Numbered from the stretch's first letter, positions 7,087 to 14,523 are shown. The stretch is 18,408 nucleotides of DNA from an uncultured Gemella sp. (GCA_947254465.1 CAMYEU010000010.1:1-18408); one strand, 5' to 3'. Numbers and translations: made by a program. Notes: a model not told the origin generated them from the letters alone.

Positions 7087-7132
7087 GCGACTTAATTAAT
7101 GTGATTTATTAATGTCATTTTGATTAAGTCGC
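7087..7132 (+). terminator. Long hairpin after rbfA, probable operon 3' end
   Basis: The arms 7087-7099 and 7120-7132 pair over 13 positions with one G-U. After one T-T mismatch a further five pairs (7101-7105 with 7114-7118, two G-U) continue to a small apical loop. The hairpin sits 13 bases after the rbfA stop. No U-tract follows, so it is either a poor intrinsic terminator or a 3'-end-protecting structure. The rest of 7133-7320 holds only AT-rich DNA and the promoter of the next gene. Confidence 0.45.
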
Positions 7133-7245
7133 CTCAATATGGTTAATTGCATTTTAAAATAAATTTAATGGGCTGGTTCGACAAAATTAATTTCTATAAA
7201 ATGAAAATATTTGAATCATCCCCAATCATGAACTATATTATCTAA

Positions 7246-7274
7246 TTGTTTAAGTTTAAAGCTTTAAGTATAAA
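7246..7274 (+). promoter_or_regulatory. Candidate promoter of the ABC-F gene
   Basis: TTGTTT (7246-7251), 17 bases, then TATAAA (7269-7274), about 45 bases before the ATG. There is no extended -10. The spacer contains the AT-rich palindrome TTTAAAGCTTTAA. The surrounding DNA is AT-rich, so the match is only moderately convincing. Confidence 0.4.
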
Positions 7275-7320
7275 GTAATATATATAGTTTTATAGAATTA
7301 AAGAATTAAAGGAGAAAACA

Positions 7321-8919
7321 ATGTTACAAGTAACGAATTTAGGTTTACGTTTTGCAGATAGAAAGTTATTTGAAGATGTAAATATAAAATTTACAAATGG
7401 TAACTGCTACGGTTTAATCGGAGCTAATGGAGCAGGTAAAACAACATTCTTAAAATTATTATCTGGTGAATTAGATTCACAACAAGGTCACGTTTCTTTA
7501 GGTAAGGGTGAACGTCTTGCTGTACTTCGTCAGAACCACTTCGCGTACGAAGAAAATAGAGTTATCGATGTTGTAATGATGGGACATGAACGTCTTTGGG
7601 ATGTTATGAACCGTAAAAATGAAATTTATATGAAAGATCCATTTACTGAAGAGGATGGAATCATTGCTGCTGAACTTGAAGGTGAGTTTGCGGAAATGGA
7701 TGGTTGGACTGCAGAAAGTGATGCAGCACAACTTCTTGAAGGTTTAGGTATTCCTGTAGAATTTCATGAAATGCTTATGGGAGAACTTGATAATGCTATT
7801 AAGGTAAAAGTTCTTTTAGCTCAAGCATTATTTGGTAATCCAGATGTACTTCTTCTAGATGAGCCTACCAACGGTCTTGATATTAGTGCAATCAAGTGGT
7901 TAGAAGAGTTCTTAATTAACTTTGAGAACACTGTTATTGTAGTCAGCCACGATCGTCACTTCTTAAATAATATTTGTACTCACATTTGTGACTTAGACTT
8001 TGGTAAAATCCAACTTTACGTTGGTAACTATGACTTCTGGTACCAATCTAGTCAACTTGCTAGAAGAATGGCAGAAGACAACAACAAGAAAAAAGAAGAA
8101 AAAATTAAAGAATTACAGGAATTTATCGCGCGTTTCTCTGCGAACGCTTCTAAATCTAAACAAGCGACAAGTAGAAAGAAAATGCTTGATAAAATTACTC
8201 TTGACGATATTAAACCAAGTAGCCGTCGTTATCCATACGTTCGTTTCACACCAGATCGTGAAATTGGAAATGACTTACTTATCGTTGAAGGTGTAAGCAA
8301 AACTGTAGAAGGTAAAGAAGTATTAAGTAATATAAGCTTCACTGTAAATCCTAATGATAAAGTTATCCTACTAGGGGATGAAGTAGCTAAAACTACATTA
8401 CTAAAAATCCTTGCTGGTGAAATGGAACCAGATAGTGGTACAGTTAAATGGGGGATCACAACTTCTAGAAGCTATATGCCAAAAGATAACTCTGAATACT
8501 TTGAAGGGTTAAAACTTTCATTAGTAGAATGGCTTCGTCAATATGCTTCTCCTGAAGAAGAAAGTGAAGCATACTTACGTTCATTCTTAGGAAGAATGTT
8601 ATTCTCTGGTGAAGAAGCGCTTAAACGTGCTCACGTATTATCAGGGGGAGAAAAAATGCGTTGTATGTTATCTAAGATGATGTTATCTAAAGCTAATGTT
8701 ATTCTTCTAGATGAGCCTACAAACCACCTTGACTTAGAATCTATTACAGCTGTCAATGAAGGTATTATTGCTTTCAAAGGTTCGGTATTCTTTACATCTC
8801 ATGACTATGAGTTTATTCAAACAATAGCAAATAGAGTAGTTGAATTAACACCAGAAGGTGCAATCAACAAAGAGATGGATTACGAAAACTATCTAAGATT
8901 TAAAGGTATTATAGATTAA
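7321..8919 (+). CDS. ykpA: ABC-F family ATPase of the YkpA/YbiT group
   Basis: ABC-F proteins are soluble tandem ABC ATPases that bind the ribosome E site and affect stalled or special translation states; the YkpA/YbiT group is not known as a drug-resistance type. The 532-residue product has two ABC domains joined by a lysine-rich, probably coiled linker (about 240-300). Domain 1 has Walker A GANGAGKT (34-41) and Walker B LLLDEPTNGLD (177-187) with a degenerate signature near 155-163. Domain 2 has signature LSGGEK (440-445) and Walker B ILLDEPTNHLD (461-471). Its P-loop reads GDEVAKTT (352-359), which looks one residue shorter than I remember for relatives. Both catalytic Glu residues and both SHD switch histidines are present. 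The ribosome binding site AAAGGAG lies just upstream. It is a single-gene unit ending at a strong terminator. Confidence 0.92.
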   Translation: MLQVTNLGLRFADRKLFEDVNIKFTNGNCYGLIGANGAGKTTFLKLLSGELDSQQGHVSLGKGERLAVLRQNHFAYEENRVIDVVMMGHERLWDVMNRKNEIYMKDPFTEEDGIIAAELEGEFAEMDGWTAESDAAQLLEGLGIPVEFHEMLMGELDNAIKVKVLLAQALFGNPDVLLLDEPTNGLDISAIKWLEEFLINFENTVIVVSHDRHFLNNICTHICDLDFGKIQLYVGNYDFWYQSSQLARRMAEDNNKKKEEKIKELQEFIARFSANASKSKQATSRKKMLDKITLDDIKPSSRRYPYVRFTPDREIGNDLLIVEGVSKTVEGKEVLSNISFTVNPNDKVILLGDEVAKTTLLKILAGEMEPDSGTVKWGITTSRSYMPKDNSEYFEGLKLSLVEWLRQYASPEEESEAYLRSFLGRMLFSGEEALKRAHVLSGGEKMRCMLSKMMLSKANVILLDEPTNHLDLESITAVNEGIIAFKGSVFFTSHDYEFIQTIANRVVELTPEGAINKEMDYENYLRFKGIID

Positions 8920-8921
8920 TA

Positions 8922-8960
8922 AAAAGAAGGAGATATACTTTTTTGTATATCTCCTTTTAA
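8922..8960. terminator. Bidirectional intrinsic terminator between convergent genes
   Basis: AAGGAGATATAC (8927-8938) pairs perfectly with GTATATCTCCTT (8945-8956) across a 6-T loop, flanked by an A-run on the left and TTTT on the right. It serves the ABC-F gene on the plus strand and the sulfoxide reductase gene on the minus strand. Confidence 0.9.
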
Positions 8961-8968
8961 TATTGTTA

Positions 8969-9436
8969 TTAAAAAATTACGTTCTCAAAAACTTGTTTAG
9001 TTACTTCGCTGAAAGCTTCTACTTCATCTTGTGAAAATCTATTGAATTCTATAGAATCTATATCGAGTAAAGCTACTACTTTATCGTTCTTGATAATTGG
9101 AACTACTAATTCACTGTTAGTTGCGCTGTCACATGCGATATGTCCTGGAAACTTATGTACATCTTCAACATAAATAGTTTCTCTAGTTGTATAGCAATGT
9201 CCACATACACCTTTGTTAAATGGTATACGAGTGCAAGCTACTTTTCCTTGAAATGGTCCTAAAACCAAATTGTTTTTTTCTTCATCTAATAAATAAAAAC
9301 CAACCCAGTTTGTATTTGGCAAATACTCTTTGTACAAAGCTGAAAGGTTTGATAAATTAGTAACTAAATTATCTTCTCCTGATATTAAAGCAGTTGCTTG
9401 GCTTATAAATAATTGTTTATTTTCTACTATATTCAT
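8969..9436 (-). CDS. msrC: Free-methionine-(R)-sulfoxide reductase (GAF domain)
   Basis: fRMsr reduces free methionine-R-sulfoxide, using a GAF-fold active site with catalytic cysteines regenerated by thioredoxin. The 155-residue product is a single GAF domain with the family blocks NWVGFYLL (43-50), LGPFQGKVACTRIPF (59-73), GVCG (76-79) and FPGHIACDSATNSELVVPI (96-114). The three conserved cysteines fall at C68, C78 and C102. A further C81 creates C78-x-x-C81, which I do not recall in relatives. I chose the ATG whose complement is at 9434-9436: AAAAGGGG lies just upstream and the family begins near here. An upstream in-frame start at 9487 would add 17 residues lacking family similarity. It is convergent with the ABC-F gene and divergent from ezrA. 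Confidence 0.9.
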   Translation of the reverse strand: MNIVENKQLFISQATALISGEDNLVTNLSNLSALYKEYLPNTNWVGFYLLDEEKNNLVLGPFQGKVACTRIPFNKGVCGHCYTTRETIYVEDVHKFPGHIACDSATNSELVVPIIKNDKVVALLDIDSIEFNRFSQDEVEAFSEVTKQVFENVIF

Positions 9437-9754
9437 TAAAATACCCCTTTTAAAAGACTTTATTATATTTTCGCATAATAGTAACAAAAAATAAAGTGAT
9501 AAGTATAATAGTTTTTAAATAATATTGTTTAGAAAGTTTAGAATCAAATTAATTAATTAATGTTTATTTAAAATGGTTAGAGAAATAACAATAAATAAAA
9601 AATATTTAGTTATTTGCTGAATAAAAAAAACTGAAAAAAATTCAAAAAAGTGATTGAAACACTTTGTTTTTTGTGATAAAAATGGTATAATTTTGTTAGG
9701 TTATTGTATAAATAAACGTAAAAAATTAAATATTAAATTTCAGGGGGAAGATAT
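9437..9754. other. Non-coding divergent intergenic region, msrC / ezrA
   Basis: These 318 bases are very AT-rich and contain no plausible gene. They hold the ribosome binding site and presumed promoter of msrC on the left (TATAAT-like sequences on the minus strand near 9460-9475, no good -35) and the ezrA promoter on the right. A small inverted repeat, AAAGTG (9647-9652) with CACTTT (9660-9665), overlaps the ezrA -35. Confidence 0.6.
9664..9691 (+). promoter_or_regulatory. Promoter of ezrA, extended -10
   Basis: TTGTTT (9664-9669), 16 bases, and TATAAT (9686-9691) with TG at 9683-9684. It lies about 63 bases before the ezrA ATG, which is preceded by AGGGGGAAG (9742-9750). Confidence 0.65.
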
Positions 9755-11449
9755 ATGACATATATATTTTTATTTGTGTGTATCCTTGTTCTTGGGGGAG
9801 TAGTCGCACTATTTGTCTTTAGAAATAGGAAAAAACAAGATTTATACCCTCTTTTAGTTATGAAAGATGAGCTAGAGAGAGAAACACTATCTGATGATTT
9901 GAAAAAAGTAAAAGCGCTGGAAATTGCTGGTAAAGCTGAAAAACTTTATGCTCAATGGGAAAGCGAATGGTACGAAATTCAAAGTATCGATATTGAAGAA
10001 CTTGACAGAGATCTTTATAGTGCAGAAACTTATATTGATAAATTTAATTTCAAACGTGCTGATGAAGTAATTATGAACAGTGGTGAATTAATAGCAAATA
10101 TTAAAGATAGAATCGCTGGAATAAGAAGAGAAATTAAAGAATTAACAGAAGTTGAACCTAGAAATAGAGAACTGTATGAAGAAATCGTAGTTGAGTATAA
10201 AGAGCTTAATAGAGAACTATTAGCTAAGCGTCATCAATATGGAGCAGCTGCAGAACAATTTGAACAAAATATCAAAGAAATAGCTCCACAACTTGATGAT
10301 TTTAAACTTTTAACATCTACTGGTAAGTACATCGAAGCACAAGATAAAATTAATACTGTTAAGGGATTAATTGATAATCTTAAAGAAAGAATGGAAGTAC
10401 TGCCTGACTTGTTAAAAGAAATTGAAAAGACTTGTCCAGCTCAAATTCAGTCATTAAGACTTAAAGTTGAGGAAATGGAGAAAAAAGGATTTAAACTTAC
10501 TCACTTAGAAATTTCAAGTAAAATTGAAAGTATAGTTTGGCAATTAAGTGATGCCCGTGAAAAAGTTAAATCTGGAGATATTGATCTAATTGAAAACATT
10601 CTTGATGGTATTTATGATGTTATCGATGAGGTTTCTAATGATCTTAAAAAAGAACTTGATTATAAAAAATACATTGAAGAAAACTATAGAGAGATCACTA
10701 ATAAACTTGAATTACAAGATAAATTAAATGAAGCTCTGTACAATAACATTCAAGAAATAAAAAATAGATACCAAATTTATCAAAAAGATGAAGAAATGGT
10801 TTCAAATTACTATGATGAGTTAAGCGATTTACTTGATGTTAAACATGATATTGATGTTTATATTAATAATCAACCAAAATTAAACTATAAAGACTTAAAA
10901 GAAAAAGTAGAATTATTAGGCCAAGGATTAGAAAAAATCGAAGAAGACCAAACAAATTATTCTAGATACTTAACAAGTCTTCGTGAAGAAGAAGGTCACG
11001 CTCGTGAAAAACTTATCTTCATTAACCAAGAAAAAGAAGTTATTAAACGTAAATTAGATAACTCACGTGTTCCAGGATTCAGTGATAGATTTATCGTTTT
11101 ATATAAAGATGTAACTGATAGTTATCGATATGCTATTGAAGAGCTTAAAAAAGAACCGATTAATATCGACTTATTAAAACGTTCAGTTGCTGAAGCAGAG
11201 GAATCTCTAGATATTTATTCTTCTGAAGTAAATAATATTCTTACTGATATTGAATTAATCGAAAAACTTATTCGTTATGCGAATAGATACAGAAAAGATA
11301 ATGTTGAATTCCATCAACAGTTAACAGTTGCTGAGCAATATTACAGAGAGTATCGTTACAACAAAACCCTAGAAATTATTAGAAATTCTCTAGATAAAGT
11401 TGAGCCAGGTGCATACGAAAGAATTAGAAATTCAGTAAAACCTAGATAA
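9755..11449 (+). CDS. ezrA: EzrA, septation-ring regulator
   Basis: EzrA is a membrane-anchored negative regulator of FtsZ assembly that also helps coordinate the divisome and wall synthesis in low-GC Gram-positives. The 564-residue length is typical. An N-terminal membrane helix (about residues 2-22, outside-N) is followed by the positively charged RNRKKQ segment. The rest is almost wholly helical with heptad-like Glu/Lys/Leu-rich coiled coils of the spectrin-like EzrA fold. The C-terminus has YRYNKTLEIIRNSLDKVEPGAYERI (split by a few positions), matching the conserved EzrA end. The start is ATG with AGGGGGAAG upstream. It is monocistronic, with its own promoter and a strong terminator. Confidence 0.95.
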   Translation: MTYIFLFVCILVLGGVVALFVFRNRKKQDLYPLLVMKDELERETLSDDLKKVKALEIAGKAEKLYAQWESEWYEIQSIDIEELDRDLYSAETYIDKFNFKRADEVIMNSGELIANIKDRIAGIRREIKELTEVEPRNRELYEEIVVEYKELNRELLAKRHQYGAAAEQFEQNIKEIAPQLDDFKLLTSTGKYIEAQDKINTVKGLIDNLKERMEVLPDLLKEIEKTCPAQIQSLRLKVEEMEKKGFKLTHLEISSKIESIVWQLSDAREKVKSGDIDLIENILDGIYDVIDEVSNDLKKELDYKKYIEENYREITNKLELQDKLNEALYNNIQEIKNRYQIYQKDEEMVSNYYDELSDLLDVKHDIDVYINNQPKLNYKDLKEKVELLGQGLEKIEEDQTNYSRYLTSLREEEGHAREKLIFINQEKEVIKRKLDNSRVPGFSDRFIVLYKDVTDSYRYAIEELKKEPINIDLLKRSVAEAEESLDIYSSEVNNILTDIELIEKLIRYANRYRKDNVEFHQQLTVAEQYYREYRYNKTLEIIRNSLDKVEPGAYERIRNSVKPR

Positions 11450-11456
11450 TAAAGAA

Positions 11457-11492
11457 GCCCTAGTTTTAGAAATAAGACTAGGGCATTTTTTT
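11457..11492 (+). terminator. Intrinsic terminator of ezrA
   Basis: GCCCTAGTTTTA (11457-11468) pairs with TAAGACTAGGGC (11473-11484) over 12 positions (one G-U) around a GAAA tetraloop, followed by a 7-T run (11486-11492). It begins eight bases after the ezrA stop. Confidence 0.93.
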
Positions 11493-11516
11493 GTGATAAA
11501 TATTTTTAAAAGGAGT

Positions 11517-11562
11517 AATAAAAAACCACTGTGACTATTCAATATTATAGTAACAGTGGTTT
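11517..11562 (-). terminator. Terminator of the metal ABC transporter operon
   Basis: AAACCACTGT (11523-11532) pairs with ACAGTGGTTT (11553-11562); an inner ACTAT/ATAGT stem continues after one mismatch, around an 8-base loop. On the minus strand the stem ends in a T-run (complement of the A-run 11519-11525), so it mainly terminates the leftward operon. It may also act weakly rightward. Confidence 0.85.
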
Positions 11563-11575
11563 ATTATATTTCTTA

Positions 11576-12370
11576 TTATTTTCTTTTTAGGTTATAGTAT
11601 CCCAAACTAGAAAAGTAGAATAGTGCTTCGATAGTTGCTATAAAGAAAGTAGTAGGTAGGGAAGTGTAATATGAAAGAGTAATCCCTGCCCATGTACCAA
11701 TTAAAGCGAACGATATTGATATTGCTATCATTAATCCCACTTTATTAGTAAGATATCTCGCTGCACTAGCAGGAACTGTTAGTAAGACGAACATTAATAA
11801 TGCTCCTACTACAGGTACTGTAATACTTGTGGCAACTGAAAGTAAAACTAAGAAAAATATTGAAATAAATTTTCCGTTAAGTCCTAATGCTTTTGCCCCA
11901 ATTGCATCGAAAGAATCGAATTTGATTTTTCTATAAAAGATTGAAAGTAGCAGTATTACAGCAAGTGCTAGTGTAAATATTAATTTTACATCGTCTCTTG
12001 TTATAGAAACAACACTACCGAATAGTATGTTGTTAACATAGCTTGTACTTTTAGGTGTTAATGATAAGAATAATAATCCTAATCCTAAGAATATTCCTAA
12101 CATTACACTTACTGTCGCCTCACGTCTAAATGCTTTCACACTTAGATGTCCAACTAAATATGACATTGTGATAGTGAAAATTAATAACCCGTAAATTGGA
12201 TTTATACCTAAGAAAACAGCAAATGCTGCCCCTGCGAATCCGACATGTGATAGGGTGTGTGATATAAATGACATATTTCTAGCCATTACAAACACACCGA
12301 TATAACCTGCCATTATTGCAACAATTGTACCAGCTATAAAAGCATTTTGCATGAAATCATAATTAAACAT
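11576..12370 (-). CDS. Metal ABC transporter permease (ABC-3/ZnuB-MntB family)
   Basis: This is the membrane subunit of a zinc or manganese importer, thought to work as a homodimer. The 264-residue product is strongly hydrophobic with about eight predicted helices. It has the family-conserved SHTLSHVGFAGAAFA region (residues 37-51) and the late TVPVVGALLMFVLLTVPASAA stretch, in which conserved Pro residues flank a membrane helix. It overlaps the ATPase gene upstream by eight bases (12363-12370), implying translational coupling, and is the last gene of the operon before a strong terminator. Metal specificity is not readable from the permease; the Zur-like operator at the operon promoter favours zinc. 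Confidence 0.92.
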   Translation of the reverse strand: MFNYDFMQNAFIAGTIVAIMAGYIGVFVMARNMSFISHTLSHVGFAGAAFAVFLGINPIYGLLIFTITMSYLVGHLSVKAFRREATVSVMLGIFLGLGLLFLSLTPKSTSYVNNILFGSVVSITRDDVKLIFTLALAVILLLSIFYRKIKFDSFDAIGAKALGLNGKFISIFFLVLLSVATSITVPVVGALLMFVLLTVPASAARYLTNKVGLMIAISISFALIGTWAGITLSYYTSLPTTFFIATIEALFYFSSLGYYNLKRK

Positions 12371-13073
12371 GGTTGTTATCTCCTACATAGTGTTTGCATA
12401 GTTTTAGATTATTTTTTTCTATATTGTAATCTCTTATACTGATAAATTTGAAGCAACCTTCTTCTAAATAAAGTATTTTATCAACGTATTTTTCATCAAG
12501 GAGTGAAAGTTCGTGTGTTATACATAGAGTAATGATGTTTTCTTTTTTTGTAATTTCTTTAACTAAAGTCATACATTCGATTTCACTAGTTTTATCAAGA
12601 TTAGATGTAAACTCATCAAGAAGCAGTAAGTTTGGTTTATTTACTAATGCTTGTGCTAAAAATACACGTTGTTTTTCTCCACCTGAGAGAGTACCTATAG
12701 ATTTTTTTTGAAGTTTTAGTGAATTTGTTAATTCTAGCGCTTCTTTAATACTTGCTTTTTCTTTTTTACTAAGCCATGGAAGAAATCCTTTTTGAATAGG
12801 AAGTGATACAAAGTCGGTAGCAGATAGAGGAAGTTCTTCATCTATCTGTCTAAACTGAGGAACGTATCCTAGAGTTGGGTTTTCTCCAACAAGTGTAATT
12901 TGGCTAGTTTTATTTAATTTTTCTAGAATATTGTTTAATAATGTTGTTTTACCAACACCATTTTTTCCAACAACAGCAACAACATCTCCCGAAGTTACAG
13001 AAAATGAAATGTTATCTAATATTGTTTTATCTCCTATTGAATAAGTGAGATTTTTTATTTTAAGTTCAGCCAT
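12363..13073 (-). CDS. Metal ABC transporter ATP-binding protein (ZnuC/MntA-like)
   Basis: This is the cytosolic ATPase that energises the importer. Its 236 residues carry Walker A GKNGVGKT (36-43), Q-loop Gln73, signature LSGGE (129-133), Walker B LLLLDE (149-154) and switch His187. The Walker B is followed by FTSNLD where DEPTxxxLD is usual: residue 155 is Phe instead of the common Pro. The ABC core is intact otherwise. The start is ATG with AGGAGATTTT upstream (complement of about 13074-13083). It follows the binding-protein gene after 126 bases that contain an internal terminator, so it is probably transcribed less than that gene. It overlaps the permease gene by eight bases. Confidence 0.92.
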   Translation of the reverse strand: MAELKIKNLTYSIGDKTILDNISFSVTSGDVVAVVGKNGVGKTTLLNNILEKLNKTSQITLVGENPTLGYVPQFRQIDEELPLSATDFVSLPIQKGFLPWLSKKEKASIKEALELTNSLKLQKKSIGTLSGGEKQRVFLAQALVNKPNLLLLDEFTSNLDKTSEIECMTLVKEITKKENIITLCITHELSLLDEKYVDKILYLEEGCFKFISIRDYNIEKNNLKLCKHYVGDNNHV

Positions 13074-13110
13074 AAAATCTCCTAAGTAAATTTAAAATTT
13101 TTATTTTTAA

Positions 13111-13148
13111 TATAAAAAAGAAGAGATACGATTTAGAATCTCTTCTTT
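13111..13148 (-). terminator. Internal terminator between binding-protein and ATPase genes
   Basis: AAAGAAGAGAT (13117-13127) and ATCTCTTCTTT (13138-13148) form a perfect 11-bp stem with a 10-base loop. On the minus strand it is followed by a T-run (complement of the A-run 13114-13119). Partial read-through would give more binding protein than transporter. A smaller imperfect hairpin lies between it and the lipoprotein stop (about 13173-13193). Confidence 0.8.
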
Positions 13149-13199
13149 ATATTATACTACATATTTATAATATGTGAAGACTAATTTTTAATCTTCGTA

Positions 13200-14228
13200 T
13201 TAATGTTTGTGTTCTTTTTCGTGATCATGATCTTTGTCATCGTGAGAATGACTGTGAGAGTGACCTTCATGTCCGTGTTCGTGAGAGTGACCTTCCTCAA
13301 CTCCTTCTACGTGATAAGCTTTTTCACCAGCACCGCCATTTAGAATTTCTTCTAATTTATTATATTGATCTAACATCCACTCGATGTAAGTTTTTCCGTC
13401 TGGTTGTGTTTCGGTTACATTAAGAACAGGTACTTTGTTTTGTTCAGCTAGAGTAATTAAACCTTCAATAGTTTTATTAGTTGTTTGAACGTTATTGATA
13501 ATTAATGAAATTTCTTTAGATTTAATTTGCTCTTGAATAGCTTTTAAATCTTGAGGTGCAGGGTCATTTCCTTCTTCAGTAGCTTGAGCTAGTTTTTTAA
13601 CTTGGTCTGTTGTTTTGAATCCTAAAGCATCAACTGCATATTCAAAAACTGGTTCAGTTGTTAATACTGATTTTCCATTTGCTTTATCTTTTAAAGAATT
13701 AATTTTATCAGTAATTTTTGAAAGTTCTTTTTTGTAGTTATCTCTATTTTTTTCATAGAAATTTTTATTAGCAGAGTCTTTTTCAGATAAGACTTTAGTA
13801 AGTTCATCTGCAACCTTACTCATTACTTCTGGGTTGTACCAAATGTGTTCATTATCTCCATCTTTAAGACCTAGTAGTTTAGCACCGTCAATTTTTTTGA
13901 TGTCTTTACTATTAGCAGTTAGTTTTTCGAACCAAGAATCGTAACCACCACCGTTTAAGATAGCGATGTTAGAATCAGCAACAGTTTTAGCATCTTGAGC
14001 AGTTGGTTCAAAATCGTGTGGATCTACCGAAGTAGAAGTTATAATAGAAGAAACTTCTGCTTTATCTCCTGCGATACTCTTAGCTACTTCTGCATAAAAG
14101 TTTACTGAAGTAACAATTTTGGTTTTATTTCCAGAGTTAGAAGCTCCAGAATTAGTTTTGCTTGAACATCCAACTAAAAGTAGGGCGAACGCAGCAACAA
14201 CTGATATTAATTTTAAAAATTTATTCAT
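13200..14228 (-). CDS. Metal-binding lipoprotein of a zinc/manganese ABC transporter, with His-rich C-terminal tail
   Basis: This cluster A-I (TroA-like) binding protein captures the metal outside the membrane. The 342-residue product starts with a lipoprotein signal; the lipobox ends in LVGC with the lipidated Cys at 21. Candidate metal ligands are H71 (in DPHDFEPT), H128 (in NEHIWYNP), E192 (in TTEPVFEY) and E273 (in TETQPDG). The Glu at the third position is like manganese-type proteins, whereas ZnuA has His there. Residues 306-342 hold 13 histidines in HS/HD/HE repeats. The His-rich stretch is a C-terminal tail, not the internal loop of ZnuA. The start is ATG with CGGAGGAG (complement near 14236-14244). 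A Zur-like box overlaps its transcription start. Zinc is favoured, but manganese cannot be excluded. Confidence 0.92.
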   Translation of the reverse strand: MNKFLKLISVVAAFALLLVGCSSKTNSGASNSGNKTKIVTSVNFYAEVAKSIAGDKAEVSSIITSTSVDPHDFEPTAQDAKTVADSNIAILNGGGYDSWFEKLTANSKDIKKIDGAKLLGLKDGDNEHIWYNPEVMSKVADELTKVLSEKDSANKNFYEKNRDNYKKELSKITDKINSLKDKANGKSVLTTEPVFEYAVDALGFKTTDQVKKLAQATEEGNDPAPQDLKAIQEQIKSKEISLIINNVQTTNKTIEGLITLAEQNKVPVLNVTETQPDGKTYIEWMLDQYNKLEEILNGGAGEKAYHVEGVEEGHSHEHGHEGHSHSHSHDDKDHDHEKEHKH

Positions 14229-14248
14229 TTGTAATACTCCTCCGTTAT

Positions 14249-14263
14249 TCGTAATTATTACGT
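14249..14263. promoter_or_regulatory. Zur-type operator (7-1-7) at the metal transporter promoter
   Basis: TCGTAATTATTACGT matches the B. subtilis Zur box TCGTAATnATTACGA at all defined positions but the last. The inner 13 bases (14250-14262) are a perfect palindrome. It begins about two bases downstream of the expected start of the leftward transcript, a good repressor position. The regulator gene is not in the window. Confidence 0.7.
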
Positions 14264-14271
14264 TCTAATAA

Positions 14272-14300
14272 ATTATAATACTACTTTATGAAAAAATCAA
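14272..14300 (-). promoter_or_regulatory. Promoter of the metal ABC transporter operon
   Basis: Read on the minus strand, TTGATT (complement of 14295-14300), 17 bases, TATAAT (complement of 14272-14277). Transcription should start near 14265, directly before the Zur-like box. Confidence 0.75.
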
Positions 14301-14456
14301 GTTCTTAAACGAAATAATTTTGATTAATGTGAAAAATTAGAAATAATTTTCATAATATGTACATATATAAATAGCAGAATGATTAATAAGAATTAGTTAA
14401 AAAATATTTAATATTGTTATAGAAGATAATTGTTAGTAGGATTTTTATTAAAATAC

Positions 14457-14485
14457 TTGATTTTTAGTTGGTAATGCTATATAAT
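14457..14485 (+). promoter_or_regulatory. Promoter of rpsB-tsf
   Basis: TTGATT (14457-14462), exactly 17 bases, and consensus TATAAT (14480-14485). It leaves a 5' leader of about 115 bases before the rpsB start, in keeping with leader-mediated control. Confidence 0.75.
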
Positions 14486-14523
14486 TAATAAAGTTGAGTA
14501 AAAATCAACGAAAATATAACACA

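Noticed and set aside
7170..7182. GGGCTGGTTCGAC after rbfA, reminiscent of a tRNA T-loop or of dispersed GGGCTGGGAC-type repeats of Firmicutes.
   Set aside because: No cloverleaf can be drawn around it and no second copy or matching inverted end lies in the window.
8000..8296. A 98-codon plus-strand frame inside the ABC-F gene.
   Set aside because: It is an out-of-frame shadow over a region coding for the conserved linker, with Lys/Thr-rich composition that follows from the real frame.
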